The notes: generated from the letters alone by a model not told the origin. Shown: positions 26,080 to 39,587, numbered from the stretch's first letter. The stretch is DNA of 64,000 nt from Earliella scabrosa (GCA_022605405.1 JABYQQ010000012.1:62001-126000), one strand, 5' to 3'. Numbers and translations are program-made.

Positions 26080-28424
26080 TCAGTTCTTCAGCTGCAGGAC
26101 AGGCCAGTACTTGGTCAGCATTGCCGTTGACACGCCGAGGATGACGAAGGCAAGCCAGAAGACGCGCCTGGTCTGAGCCGAGCCCTGGGGCGCCGGCAAG
26201 TCCTTGGGCCGCGCGGGCAGGGCGGGATAGATCATGTCAATCCACTTCCGGTGTCCGGGTTGGTAAGGGGGGAAGCGCCATGCCATCGCAATGGAATCAA
26301 TCCTATAGGGCGGTCATGTCGTGAGATGTGAGGGTCGCAATATTGGACGCAGATGCGGCTGCGTGGACATGACATACCAGCCGGGATTATCAAGAGTGAC
26401 GCGCCAGTGAGTGAATTGCTCAAACGCCCATTTGCCGGCATAGTAGCCATCTGTGTTCGCATTCAGTTGGTCGCCATAGCATGAGCGATGTGAGAAGGAC
26501 TGACATCCACTGGCCCCTACACCGCCTACAGGGGCGCCCGGGATTCCAGGACTGATGATAGTCTCGTTGGCGAGGGCCGCGCCGCTCTTGGTGTTTTCAA
26601 AGACTAGAGATTTCGTTTCAGTACAACTGTGCATCGAAGGACAATGGACCTCTAGCTCACCCTTGTCTCGGAACTTTTTGTCAGACGTGAAGACGTAGAC
26701 TGCAAGCGAGTGTTCTTCTCTGTATTGGAAGAGATGAGCGAATCGCAACTTTGCAAGCTTTATGAACGTGCCTGGAACGAATGAACGCAAGGGCGTCATC
26801 GACATCCTTCACAGGGATTATCGACAGAACAGGCCCAAACATCTCTCTATAGAGCGCACATTAGACACGAGTCTTGACTACAAGGGTAGGCACTCACTCG
26901 CTCATCAACGAGTCGTCCGCCGAGACATTGTTGACTATTGTCGGCGCGACGTACTTCTTCTCGACATCGACTTGACCACCGAGCACGATCTCTCCCTTGG
27001 TCTTGTCGAGGAGACCCTTGATGCGTGCTGCGTGCTTCTGCGACACAATGCGCGACAGAGAGTCGGAGTTCTCGGGGCCATCGGGGTAGAAGGTTGCGTA
27101 TCTGAGGCAATTTGATATGAGTCGTGTACGTACACCGGAACAAGGCGTGCAAGGCACTGACGCTTCCTTAAACTCAGCGATGAGAGCATCTTGAACTTCG
27201 CGAGGGACGAGGACGTACTCGGGCGCAGTACAGACCTTCAAATGGCCGTCAATACAGAGAGGGATGAATCAAATGACCACTAGGGTTACCTGGCCGGCAT
27301 TGATAGCGCGTCCCCACAGCAGTCGTCGAGCCGTCATCTTCAGGTCTACCTTCGGGTCTACGACCACCGGGTTCTTACCACCGAGCTGTACAACCCAGAA
27401 TCATAAGAAACATGCAGAACTGGAGAGAGCAAGACATCGTACTTCGAGCGTGACCGGCGTAAGGTGCTTCGCCGCGGCCGCCGCAATGATACGAGCGACC
27501 TGCGCACCTCCTGTACAAGTTCATCAGAGGCTTGTGCAGCAGCACTTCAAGCGTGTGTTCTAACCAATGTATATAACTGCACAAATGTGAGCATCATTTC
27601 GTCTAGTGAGCTGAGTTGTACTCACTGTGATCCCATCGGAGCTCCAGCACCTATATGACGGAGATCGACGTCAGTAATGCCCCTATCATAAGGAATAAGA
27701 CCGGAAGCCTACCCTCGTTGTCTCGGGAATAGCTCCTTGAACAACCTGTACAAGCTCGGGGTCGAGGTACTTGGGGACAAGCTCGGCGATGAGCTTGTTG
27801 ACGTTCGGGGTCGCCTCGGAAGGCTTGATGACTGCCGCGCAACCCGCGGCAAGCACGCCCGACTACATGGACATATTCAGAATGAAGAACGCAGAGGAGG
27901 AAGCTGATACTCACGAGAGGTATCATAGTCAAGAATAGGGGCAAGTTGAACGCAGGAACGATGAGCACGACGCCTTTCGGCTCCGCTTTCATCTTCGGGC
28001 CCATGGCGAACCAGCTGAGGTTGAACTCGACGTTCTGCGGCCTTGTCCATTTCTCCACGTTGTCGTAGGCAATGCGCACCTCCTTGTATACAGGGCCGAA
28101 GTCGAAGCTAATGGGTACCAGCGTCAATTCGGAGACATGAGTGTGTAGGAAACATGCGACGCGACGTACAACTCAGTCTCAAGGGGATGGCGACCGAGGT
28201 CGAGCTTCAGGGCTTCCTTGAAACGCTCCTCATTGTCCTTGATCATGTACCCAACACGCGCAATCTGCTGCTTGCGGTAGGGGATGGACTTGGTCCTCCC
28301 GGAGTAGAACGCCCGACGGGCGGTCTCGTGGATCTGGGGGAACAGTCAGTGACGCCGAACAAACGACTGGAGTAAGATAGTAGACCTTGGGAATTTCCTC
28401 CAAGGGTGTGTACTGGTCGGACAT
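26080..28424 (-). CDS. Tail-anchored class 3 (fatty) aldehyde dehydrogenase, ALDH1
   Basis: NAD(P)-dependent oxidation of aldehydes to acids. Start M-S-D-Q-Y-T-P-L-E-E-I-P at 28424. N-terminal exons give a long alpha-helical region with MGPKMKAEPKGVVLIVPAFN (near 27950-28010), a class 3 ALDH coenzyme-domain signature. GGKNP (near 27370-27385) belongs to the catalytic Glu motif, and the nucleophile is in VCTAPEYVLVP (Cys codon 27230-27232). YVAPTIVNNV and GGVGASG follow. The C-terminus, after RFPPYQPG, has a hydrophobic segment VFWLAFVILGVSTAMLTKYW and stops at 26080, a tail anchor as in microsomal fatty aldehyde dehydrogenases, so ER or peroxisome membrane is likely. About ten short introns. 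It lies between the reductase and the P450 on the same strand, so it could oxidise an aldehyde released from the PKS. A close paralogue lies at 50940-53238. Confidence 0.93.
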
Positions 28425-29888
28425 GATGGGAGCAGGAAGACTTCAGACGGGTGAATTTGGTGTCGAATCGAGCCCGGGGATGACGGGGTATATGGGGGTT
28501 GGAGGATCCTAGGACCCCGGCGTGTGGCCATCTTGATGGAACAGTCTGTTGGCAAGCGTGGACGTCCGGGAAACGAAGAGATGGTCGCAGCACCAAATCT
28601 TGAGCTTGAAGGGTCGAACGTCGGATCGGTCCAGCCATGCTCCTCAACGAAGCGGCCAGACGCCAACGTTTGGCTTCTGACAGGCGATGTTGATGGTTGG
28701 GCGATTGTACGGCGGCACGCCGGTGGCGTTGATGCAACGCTCACGGCCGGTTAGGGAATGCCCGCTCACAGTGAGAGTTTCGAGCTCTATGAATGGAGAT
28801 GCCTGTTGTTAACGCATCGGTCCGTAGAGGGCTTCTGGAAGCTGGCAGGAGGGAGCATCAACCGGACGCTTACCGAAGTGTATGAGATGAGCAGGCACAA
28901 CTGCTTCCACTTGTCTTGCCAAAACCAATCAAACCAATGAGACTCGGAATGCGCCCTAGCGAGGAGATGCATAGATGAGGCCCTGTTCAGCATCGTTCAT
29001 ATACCACAGTGTGCTTCTGTCTCTACACGGATGCAAAATTCATCATCAAGTTTCAAGTTGGCTGGCGCGAGGTTGCGTCAGCTCTGTCATTCAACGCTGT
29101 ATGCCCGGGTGATAACTGGTATCATTGGCGTACACAGCAAGATAGGAACCGGAATTACTTACCGGGTAGACGGGCTTGAGTCTTGAACGCCAACACTGTG
29201 ATGTCCGGAAATTGATCCTTCCAGACTCGGAGGAAGCTGGTGCTGGGACAGTCCTGGTGCGACAATATCGAGGTAACGTAGGACAATTGAACCTGCAGGA
29301 CTGTGGAAGACTTAGGGCATGGCACGCCATTTGAGGTTGGTTGGGTTCAGTGCCCAGTTCGAAAGGCTGCGAAGATGACCAACCTGCCGCGAGCGGCCGG
29401 CTGTCGTCGGATTTGTGATCGGATGACGCGCTTCGCTGAAAACGGCAGCTTAGACGCTGGCGCTGTCGCAGTGAGGATGGCGGCTTGAGCCGCTGGGCAA
29501 AGAACCCCCCTCCGTTGTCACGCTTCAGCAAGAGCCAGGCGCATGTTGATACTCATGAGGAGGCACAGGCGATGGAAGTAAACCACGTAGTGCCCCTGCC
29601 TAAACCGGCATTCGGGCTTCGCAGGGTTGACTTCAAGCAGTTGAACACGGCTCGACTCTCTCGGACTGATGTGCGTAGATGGGTAAAACGTCCAAGGGAC
29701 CTAATGCATGGAGGCTCCAGATCAAAAACACTGACAGTTAAGAATGCGATCAATACATAGCAACGATCTCTGGGCGGTGGTCGATACACAAACCAAGGAC
29801 GACGTTACAGGAGGAATACAATAACTGCGCGGGAACCCAATGGGGACGTACAAGTGTTATTATAGGGACATAACAGAGCGTGGGTCTA
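28425..29888. other. Intergenic region between P450 and ALDH1
   Basis: About 1.46 kb without a supported gene. The open frames on both strands (up to 164 codons near 28243-28737) overlap the ALDH1 5' end or lack motifs. Confidence 0.55.
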
Positions 29889-32145
29889 TCAGAGCTGATC
29901 CTGAGCCAGCTTAGCGAACACAGGGTTCAAGTCGACTCCAGGGCGGCGGATGAGCTTCATGAAGAGCGGCTTCTCGAACAGCGCCGTGCGGATGTTGAGA
30001 AAGCCGTCCCGGAAGGCCTGCACATCGAAGCCGGGCTGGAACTCCATGTCGTAGGCGAGAACGAGGCGTGCGATGATATAGCGCATCGTGTGGTATGCGA
30101 GCGTCTTGCCGATGCACGCGTGCTGGCCTACATTCAACGTGGGTGAGCCATCAGCGCGGAGCGTCGAGCCTGTGGAGACACGATGGGTCAGGGGATGAGG
30201 ACGTACCGTAAGAGAAGGTCGCAAGGAGCGCCTTGTTAGTCTTGGTCTGAGTACCCAGGCCTTCAGGCAGCCAGCGCTCGGGACGGAAGTTCTGCGTATG
30301 CGATATGAGACGTCGTGAGCATGTATACTGGCAACAAGAGCGCATGATAGCCCTTACCAAGGGGTCTGGGAAGAAGTTCTCTGGGCTTGTCTGTTGCGAG
30401 TGCGCCGCGAGGGCAACGATCGTGCCTTTGGGAATGTACTTCCCCTCCAAGCGCGCACCACCTTCTCCTGCGACACGGGGAAGGAAGAATGGCAGACCGA
30501 GACGGAGGCACTCGTTAATCACTCCCTCAAGAAGGGGGAGCGTTCCCAATGCCTTGAGCGAAAGGGTGCCAAGCGGGTCAGGGAACTCCCTCTCGAGCTC
30601 GGCGCGTAGGAGTTGGAAGTAGCGTGGCTCAGCGGTGAGGAAGTAGCACGCGAGCGCCATGACGATTGACGTACTCTCCGTCCCTGTGTACAACATTAGG
30701 AACTGGCGACTGGGCATCGCAAGACGAAACTAGAGCGCACCTCCAAGGATGGCGACTACGGCATCGCGCTCAATGTGCCGCTGCTCGACTCCGCCTTCAA
30801 GCTGTGTAGGTCAAATGAGTATAAGGCGAGAGCGGTCGTAAGGGCGACAATAATACGTACGAGGTACGACATGAGGTCCTTGAATGGAGGAAGCTCCTTT
30901 GCGGCAATCCGATTCCGGGTCATCTCCGCAGCAAGCCTCACGAGGCCGTGCATGTCTTTCGTGGCTGGGATGTGCCAAAGGATGTCCAACAGCCACGGCG
31001 ATTGTCCGAAGCTTGTCCCGGAGTCAGATGATATCCGGACTACGAGGTACGATAGACGAACCTATCCATCATAACGCTGGCGAATTTGCCAGTCTCGACA
31101 TAGTCCTTGGTGTCGCCGTTCTTCATCAGTTCCTGTTGGAACGCTGTCATCCACATGCTGAAAGGCGCGACGATTCTTGAGACGTACGAGTTTGTTGCAC
31201 CCGCTGAAGACCATGTCACCCTGAGAGAGAAACATTAGCCAAACTTTGTGTAAAAAGCATGCACTCGTCTGAACTCACCATGAAGTCGTAGGCTACGTGA
31301 TACATGATCTCGACCATGTCGACATATCCTTTCCCAGCAGCCTGACGTCGCTCGAAGCACTCCATGAGTTCCCAGGTGCGTTGTTCCAGAGTAGGAACGA
31401 GCTGCGTGATCCTAGGGTGACATGCATGCGTCATTGGATGCCTAGGGAACGAACGTAATAGAAAAAGTGCGCACCCGGTGGGAGTGAACATGCCTCCCCA
31501 GATCTTCTTACGCTCGCGGTGCGCCTCCTTCTCATCGACCTTGAAGAAGACTGCGACGATGTCATCATGCGCTGGGTAGCGGTACGCCTCGCTCTTCTCC
31601 ATCGTGAGATAGAGAGAGGTGGCGGATGACGCGTTGATGGAGAGCATGTTTGGGCCTGTGCACTATGTCATTTTTGTGGTATGAGATAGGACAGACATAG
31701 ACACATGCCGATGCGCACGAACGGGCCGTATCGCTCGTGAAGGTCATGGATGACGAGATGCCGACGACCCCGGAACGACACGAAGGTGATCCATAGGCTG
31801 CTAATTCGGGAAGTTAAAGGGCCGGGGTACGAAGCGAGGGGATGCCATGGAGAGAGACGGTAGGCAACCGTGACGGAGACGAGTGTGGCGAAGTATGTGG
31901 AGGCAATCAGTGCGGTAGAGCAGGCAGCGCACTCGGACAAGGCCGGTATCGTCCGAGCCGCAGTGTATAATGCGGCTATTGCGCCGGTGTATAATAGGAA
32001 GCCATGGTCGCCGCGGATATCATGCTTGTTCAGGTAGAGCCACGAGACCTGTCGGACGCGATTAGTTGTATTCCGATACATGCACTAGTGTACTTACCAC
32101 ACCTGCTGCTGCTGCACCAGAGCAGTAAGCGAGAGGGACGGACAT
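29889..32145 (-). CDS. Cytochrome P450 monooxygenase with several N-terminal membrane segments
   Basis: Heme-thiolate monooxygenase. I place the start at 32145 (M-S-V-P-L-A-Y-C-S-G-A-A-A-A-G-V), spliced to VSWLYLNKHDIRG. The N-terminus then has two further hydrophobic stretches before WHPLASYPGP, the proline hinge. The core shows the I-helix GGTESTS (codons joined across an intron near 30690), ExxR as ECLRL near 30500, and FRPERW near 30275. The heme loop FSYGQHACIGK fits FxxGxxxCxG with Cys at 30114-30116, but only if the intron near 30130-30207 uses the acceptor nearest the Cys; an upstream acceptor would insert about 15 residues in the loop. Stop at 29889. Several N-terminal helices instead of one anchor is a recurring feature of some fungal P450s. 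It lies downstream of ALDH1 on the same strand; a role in tailoring the PKS product is inferred only from position. Confidence 0.9.
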
Positions 32146-34345
32146 CGCGCGCACGAGTTGGGGGCGACCGACGATGCCAGAGGCCAAACCGGTATTTCAG
32201 CGTTCTCCGTGCGGCTATAACTATCAAGCCCCACACAATCATTGCGTTCGACTTGCAGAACAAGATTTCGGCGCCGTGGACCTGTGCTGTTCGGAATCGC
32301 CGCTGTCGTATGTAGGTCGCTTCGATCTCTCAAGGACTGTGACGTCGAAGCAGGCGATCTGTCGATCTGCCGGATAAGATTACCCATGGACAGGAAACTT
32401 GCGGTATACTCGATACTTACTACAGTCCGCAATGTGAGTACAAGAGCCCGCGCGAGACCTATGCGAGTTAAGTGTGAGTACCTGTGACACTGCCGTGAGA
32501 CACTGAGGATATACTCGTTGTACAGCACAAATCTTCCTACAAGCGCAGCGATGGGAGAGATTGCAACTGTCAGAATGATAGAGAGCGGGCCCGAGCGCAA
32601 AGCGCTCGATGTGGGTAATTGACGCTTCGAGAAGCGAGAAGTTTGATACTGCACTTGCACCGCACAGGACTTGAAACCTCCTCATGTTGAGTGTGGGACG
32701 CCGCAAGATGGAGGTGCAACCAATGGAGCTCACCTGTATGGCAGATGGACAGTCATCATATCTCGAGCTTCTGAGGCCTATACACCCGACAAACTGACGT
32801 TAAACCACTATAGCTCTGGATATGAAGCCGACTCACTTGATAGGACCGCAAGCACGTCTTTGAAGACTACTGAAGAAAGCACAATCGCGGTCCTGGTTGT
32901 TGTGTGGGGAAGTCCTTCGGCTCCTACTAAGAAGCTCAAGTGAGATGGACCCCTTGGTAGGGACCATCCGCGGCGCAGCAGACCCTTTCGAAGTAACGCG
33001 CGCCCCTGAAACTATCTGTGGCCATCTGCATCAAAGAATGTGTCTGCATACTCCTGTGTTCTTGGGCGCGACTGATTGAGCTGCATCAGCTCCGGATGGG
33101 TAACGTTCTGGTGAACGACCCACTATGGGACCCTGGGCGACAAATTGCACGCCGTCTTGTTGGTTGCCATGCGTACAATTGTGACTGGACAATCCTGACG
33201 GAGTATATAGAAGCCAGATTCACTGTCAATCGCGTCAGAGTCTGAGTGCTGCGGAGACGGATGTGACGGGGGGACTGCAATAGGCGTCGTTGTCTGAGTC
33301 CGATGGACTTACGTACATCCACTATCTATAGCGTGGAGTTTATGCAGCCCACCTCACAGCCAATCGGTGGGCGGTGTTAGATGCATATTGACCATTGGCA
33401 CTGTACAGTGAAGAGAACCTGCCAGCCCAGTGTACTTGAACTGGCGTCTGCACTTTTGGTGCCCTGCCAGATGGCTAGTGTAACTAGTTCCTGGAGCAGT
33501 CCCGGTATTGACCGTTGGTGTGTCGCCGAAGTAGTAACAGTACGAAGTATGTACATACACGGACGAGCATTCGCTGGCATCGGCAAGCGCCGAAATTCGG
33601 TGTTCTCCGAGCGCTGCTGCGGCATCACCGTCTGCCCGCGGCGGCAGCCTGCCGAGTTCGAGTCCTACAGTGAACTGTGAGCCCTCCTCTACTTCGTCTG
33701 ATGATGATAGCAGGGCAGTACTGCAAGGACCTAACTGCGCATTCACCAACGATCTGTGTTGCTCAGCAATTGGCAGCTGCCACACCTGTGTGAGTAGCAA
33801 GATGCTGTAGCAGTGCCGATCAACTTGAACACTCCAACGTACCAAGACCTGCCAACCAGCATTTTATTGGAGTTTACACGCGGGTATGGTGAGTGACAAA
33901 ATTGTGGACCGCTCAGTTAATCTCGTGCAGCTCACTTATCCTATTTCCCAGTCTCCGTGCAGCATAAAAATGCATGGATACATCCGATCTGTCAACACCG
34001 GTTCAGGGCATCTGCCGCTGTGACGATTCTACCCAATTCGTCCTGCTAGACCATCACAACATGCCTCCGAATGCGGCTCATCGATGAACTCTTCTCGAGT
34101 GCGGCGCTGGCGGAACGGTCGTGGAGAAGTGGGTCCACACATGCGCTGAAGACACAGCCCGACTTACAGCGCATCATCATTCTACGTAGTACTCAGGTTG
34201 GTGCATCACAAACTCCCACGACGGACACTGGCTGAGCTCAAAAAGACATAGTCTGTTGTCAGAATTCTTCACATTCCTGACCGCAAAGCTGTTCGCCTGC
34301 GCAGTAGCTTTTCACTTCTCCCGCTATCTACCTTCACAACCCAGT
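32146..34345. other. Intergenic region, P450 / DUF6534-3
   Basis: 2.2 kb with no supported gene. A minus-strand hydrophobic frame (about 32480-32610) resembles one helix pair of a membrane protein but cannot be extended into a gene. The rest has only short open frames. Confidence 0.5.
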
Positions 34346-36512
34346 ATGTCGCAGTCGCTGGATAGTACGATTGGTGCGGTTCTGATGGGCTCGTTCGTTG
34401 GTGTCGTGTGCGTATCCCCACACCTGTGTCCGAGTCTAGCAGTATACTGACTCGGAGTGTGAACACAGCTTGTACGGCATTGGGGTCCACCAAGCCTATC
34501 GATATGCACGAACCTATTCCAAAGATACGCCGTTCATCCGAGTTCTAGTGCGTGGTTGCGCCACAACACATTTCATGCATGCATCGGACTGATGTCTCTA
34601 CTTAGGTTCTATCTGTCCTGTAGGTCGTGATGCCCAAAGACAGAGCTTGATATAGCCATCTTACATAAATTCAGTACGCTAGAGACCCTGCAAGTCGCGT
34701 TCTCGATACATTCATGGTCAGGTGGACATGTACCCGTTGGATTGACCCAGTGGCTGATCTCAGAACAGTTACGACAAGCTGGTCAAGAACTACTTCCTCC
34801 CTTCCACCTTACTTCAGTTGGTGTGGTAAGATCGCTTTGCAAACTCCTCGTGGCGTGGCGCTGAGACTCCTTGCGGCAGGTCCGAGAATGTATGTCTCCA
34901 TAGTCCTACTTAACGTCACCTGCAATGACCTCCATAACGTGTAGTTGATAACTGTTACTGGAGTAAGAGTCCATTTGTTGGAAGTCTTTCAAGCTCACAC
35001 GTTGTGTCACTGTCTTTCTAGTGCCTGATCATCATTGCCTCCGAAATGTCAGTTGTGAGCCTTCTCTGCGTGATCATGACTCTTGGTACTGACAATAGCT
35101 TACCAGCTTCTTCGTCCGCCGCGTCTCCATGAGTACGCAATTCCAGTTATAGATACTGTATGCAAGCTCATGCGCTGGCAGTCTCATACCGATACAAGAT
35201 CATAGCCAGTATCGCAGTAAGTGATTGCGTCAGTTCGAGAGTACATAGGTTAAACAACCATATCCATAGTTGCTCTTCCTTGCGGCCAAGATGGGTACGT
35301 TCCTTCGGACGAGATTGTGCACGAAAGACATGTGACATATCTGACTCATGGACATATCAACGTGGTTAGCGAGCGATATAGGTTCGTAGTGCACGGTTAC
35401 GATGCAGGAGCCAGTTATAAGAACTAACTCTCGCCTCAGCGCTAGCGGTGAAAGGGTGAGGGATAGCGGTAGTCTGTCGACGATCGCTGATGTTGCCTCA
35501 GCTTCACTTCAAACTCGGTCATCTCCACCTACACCAACAATCTTGTGAGTGCCGATAACCATCTTGTGATGGATCCACTCACGTCTTGCCAGCGGATGAC
35601 CATACCGCCGCTTGTTGCTGTGGTCCTCGTGAACGCTCTAATGACAGGATCACTATTCGCTTGTGTCCGGAAGTCTCGGGCGAACTACCTTGGGTGAGTT
35701 CAAGCGTTCCACACGAATTTGAATCTGACTTGAATCTGGGTCCAACAGGAAGGATTCGCTGCTGGACCTGGTCACGCTATATGGCATCAACACTGGTGCG
35801 TGTGTCTCGTATTGCAGAGCGCGATTCGAGCTCACCCTTTACAGGTCTACTTATTCTGTGAGGGTGCCCCCCATCTGGATTTCTCTCGAATCGCTCATTA
35901 CATCCTTAGCATCGTCGATCTGGTATCGCTTATCATGGTGTGTATCGACATCCGCCCCCTATGTATTGAATTGCTGCTGAATGATTCTGCCCAGGCGCTC
36001 ACTCGCAAGAACGACCTCTATTGGGTGACCCTACACTTGATTGGTGCTAGACGTGAGCTCTGCGCTTCAACTTTAGACGGCGCTCTTTAATATTGCTTGC
36101 TTCCAGTCTACATGAATACTCTACTCTGCGTGTAAGTCTGTAGCATCGCGATGTCACGGTCTGTCTCAAGCTATCTCATAACAGCCTCAACTCGCGGGAG
36201 CTCTTGATTGCCCGTGGCGTGGACATCTTCGAAGCGGGGTCCTATGGGGCAAATGCTATCGCACGCGCGAACCGCAACGCTACAGTTGAGAGATGGAACG
36301 TTCCTCAGGTGCGTGGTGTGCCATGTTCAGGCGGTGACAGGAGGCTGATAGGAGGATGTCAGGTGCCCGAGAACGAGCCTCCGGCCATGATAGATATCAA
36401 AGTCACGACAGAGGTCGAGGACGAAGACGCCCTGCGGTCGTCATCCAGTAAGCAGGGAGACCCGTATGAGATGGCTCGGCTTCCTCGGAAGGTATACGAC
36501 TCACCGGTCTAA
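34346..36512 (+). CDS. DUF6534 seven-helix membrane protein 3
   Basis: Start M-S-Q-S-L-D-S-T-I-G-A-V-L-M-G-S-F at 34346. After introns the protein reads LYGIGVHQAYRYARTYSKD, LETLQVAFSIHS, YDKLVKNYFLPSTLL, FFVRRVSMISYRYK, ALMTGSLFACVRKSRANYLG, DSLLDLVTLYGINTG, IVDLVSLIM, DLYWVTLHLIGARL and LNSRELLIARG, a complete DUF6534 series with at least twelve short introns. The cytosolic tail contains RWNVPQ, then PPAMIDIKVTTEVE, then an acidic/Ser-rich stretch, and ends at TAA 36510-36512. Function unknown. The gene 0.8 kb downstream is a direct-repeat paralogue sharing the same tail block. Confidence 0.87.
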
Positions 36513-37314
36513 GTTCGCGCCAGCGCAACACGATGTGATTAGGGTATGGTGAGCATGACCCCGAGCCTCTCGTCCTAGCTGAGCGCTATCTCAACGATGG
36601 TGCGCAGATGAGGCCCCGACTCCGAGCCCTGTCGCGGAGATGAGTGAGAATAGCAGCAAGGTTGTAGATTTCAGCCAAGTGCGAATAATACGATGAAGTG
36701 ACGATCCCCACCTACGTATCTTCGCGTTGCTATTCTTATCGTGTTGCTACCAGAAGGCAACTCGGTGACTTGTCGCATCTCATCATTTCGAAGATGCCGT
36801 GCCTTTTCGAGCGTTCTACTTCCGGAAGCGCGGAGGGCGTCCTCCTGGCAGTGATGAGCAGGTCTGTCTCCCACGCTCCTGCCGCTGTTCGTCCATTCCC
36901 TCCAATCCACATCAGCATGCGCTGTACACGCCCAACGCTCTTGTGGATATCGAGGCTGTGCAGGACTGGAAAGCATCAACAGGTGGCCGAGCGGACCATT
37001 CATCGTGAGTGTGTAGTCTCATTACCCCTTCTGCGCCTCCGCCGCCGACGCTCACTGGAGATTGATGCCCAGCCCTGCCTTGACAGTGAAAGTGAATGGC
37101 TGGATAGCATAATCTCGTGCTTTGTCCGCATGCTGCCAGACAGCTACGAGCATTGCTTCTCCGGCATGTCTCCGGTTCCCATCTGTCAAAGTTATATCAA
37201 GTTCCCGCACGGCGTCCCCGCGCGCTGCTACATGCCCTGCTTCCCGGACTCACTTGTGAGCAGCGCCCCTTGGACTGAACCATTACTGCAGCACTGTAGC
37301 GTCGTCCACTCACA
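36513..37314. other. Intergenic region between tandem DUF6534 genes
   Basis: 0.8 kb with no supported gene. It holds the 3' flank of DUF6534-3 and the promoter of DUF6534-4; no clear TATA box. Confidence 0.5.
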
Positions 37315-39587
37315 ATGTCAACGTCCCACGACACCAATTTGAACCGAACCTTCGGGGCGATACTCCTTGGGGCGTTCATCAGTGTGATGTAAGTGCACTC
37401 GAGATTCTTGGAATATGAATCCATACTGAGATTGTCGATAGTATCTATGGCGTTGCTCTCCACCAGACCTACCGCTATTTCAGACTCTTCCCTTCTGATA
37501 CCCCATTCATACGAACCCTGGTGAGTTTGCATTTCGCTAGGCCGGATAGACAACCCGCAACTGAAACGGTTTCGTCGCGCAGGTCGTCAGCCTACTGTGA
37601 GCCCGCTTGTTAGAACTGTAGTAAGCGTGGCGGATGTAGCTCAGTTCCGTGCAGAATTCTGGAAACACTCCAAGTCATTTTCTCAATCCATACGAAGTAC
37701 GTTCACGTTCACGAGTTGACCCCGAGGTAGACCTTTCTGACGAGTAATGATAGCTATTATTATCTTGTTACGAACTACTTCCGCCCTGATGCCTTGACGC
37801 AAGCAGTATGGTACGGTGTCCATCCGTTACGTCAGTCATAACCCCCTAAGTGAACTCGTTCCAGGTCGGCGAATGTGAGTGTGGTGCTGGACCAAAGATC
37901 GTGATTTGTGCTGGCTGATCGACCCCGTCCGCTTCTCAGCTGATCGCAGTAACTGGCGTAGGTGTTCTCTCTACGACCTCAATGGTATGATCGTCATACT
38001 GACTAAGAATGCGTTATTCAAGGCACTTATCACGATCGTTTCTCAACTGTGCGAGTCGTGCCCGCTTTCTCCGAATGATCGGCTGACGCTCTCGTAGCTT
38101 CTTCCTCCGGCGTGTGTCCATGAGTGAGTACATTTACTTACAAGTTCTAAAGCTTATCTGACGTCTAAACGCTTCGCAGTCTCGTACAGATACAAGGTCA
38201 TCTCCGCGTTCGCGGTAAGTGCATGTCTGAACTATGAGTGGTTCTTTCTGCCAGCTTTGGGGCTGACTTCAGCTAATCAGGGAGTCTTCCTAGTAGCCAC
38301 CCTGGGTGAGCGCAGTCTTTCTCGTCCGTGGATCATATCTGACGCGAAGACGCCCTGAATAGTCGGGGATATCTGTGAGTACACATGTACCCTCATGTCT
38401 ACTGGAGTGACACCGACTTGGGCCCCTGATCGCAGTGCTAGCCTTCTACGGGTACGTGTCCCCTGTTAGAGGTCATAACTCCGTACGCTGAGTCTAGGGT
38501 ATAGCTTCGATCAGAAGCGGCTCTCCGTTTACGTTGACAAGCAGGTGAATGGTACCCCTGATGTAGCGATTCTAGAACTTAACCTGACTAGCGTGGAAAT
38601 CCTACAGTGGTTGATAGTCATGACATTCGGATCCCTCACCATGGTGAACATTCTGATTACCGGGTCGTTGCTTGCCGTTGTGAGGCAAGCCCGCCCACAG
38701 GTCACAGGGTGCGTGTTTCGTGCACTCGCATTGTATAGCCGCCGAGCTCTCTACTCCAGGAGCGACACCTACTTCGAATTGTTCAAAATTTACGTGATCA
38801 ATACTGGTATGCGTCTTCCGAATAGGATGGTGCGAATGATGTCGCTCACTAGGCTGCTTTCTCGACAGGTGTAATTATACTGTAATGTTCCGCTCACTTT
38901 AACAGCATCCATTCCCGTCCTCTAACCCTCCACCCTTCCTAGCATCTTCGACCTCCTGGCACTGATCCTGGTGTGTGACGTTTTGTCTGAGTCGTCGTGG
39001 GTTATATGGCATACTAACAAGGTTTCTAACAGTCGGGAGCTCTAGCAAACACGCTGTATTGGGTCACTTTCTATCTGGTGGCTTCGAGAAGTAAGACGTG
39101 CTCCACTTTCTCCATCCAGTTGCCAAACTAACACGCCGTCTGACAGTGTACATGACGACCCTCCTCTCTGTGTGAGTTCTTCTGCATGTTGACGGTCGGT
39201 CTTGAGCTAATCCAGCGCCACAAAGCCTCAATTCCCGGAAGCTGGTCATCAGTCGCGATCCTGATGTGTTCGACGCTGGCACGTTTGGTGCGAACATCAT
39301 CACACGCGCAAACCGAATTGCCGCAGCCGAACGGTGGAACGTACCACAGGTGAGTTTGGCTGACGGCGTGTACAAGTATCACAGGCTAACAGTGCGCCTA
39401 TGCCACACAGATTCCGGACGAGCAACCACCCTCAATGATTGATATCAAGGTCACCACTGAGGTTGAGGGGGCTGACAGTGTCTCGGACGTCGACATGACC
39501 ACAGTGACGAGCAAGGAACAGGGCAGCAAACGCTACTCTAACGTAACCTCCATCCAGCTCCAGCCGAATCGTCGCTATGAGCCTTGA
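37315..39587 (+). CDS. DUF6534 seven-helix membrane protein 4
   Basis: Start M-S-T-S-H-D-T-N-L-N-R-T-F-G-A-I-L-L-G-A at 37315. Exons then give IYGVALHQTYRYFRLFPSD, ILETLQVIFSIHT, YYLVTNYFRPDALTQAVW, FFLRRVSMISYRYKVISAFA, a helix with MTFGSLTMVNILITGSLLA near 38610-38670, FELFKIYVINTG, SIFDLLALIL, YWVTFYLVASRMYMTTLLSVLNSRKL-type sequence near 39060-39240 (read across introns), and a tail with RWNVPQ and PPSMIDIKVTTEVE, stop TGA 39585-39587. It is a complete family member and the tandem copy of DUF6534-3, with the same orientation and exon pattern. Function unknown. Confidence 0.86.

Noticed and set aside
32380..32660. Minus-strand hydrophobic open frame resembling one exon of a DUF6534-type membrane protein
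   Set aside because: No neighbouring exons with family motifs could be joined to it; at best a relic, and the similarity may be chance.
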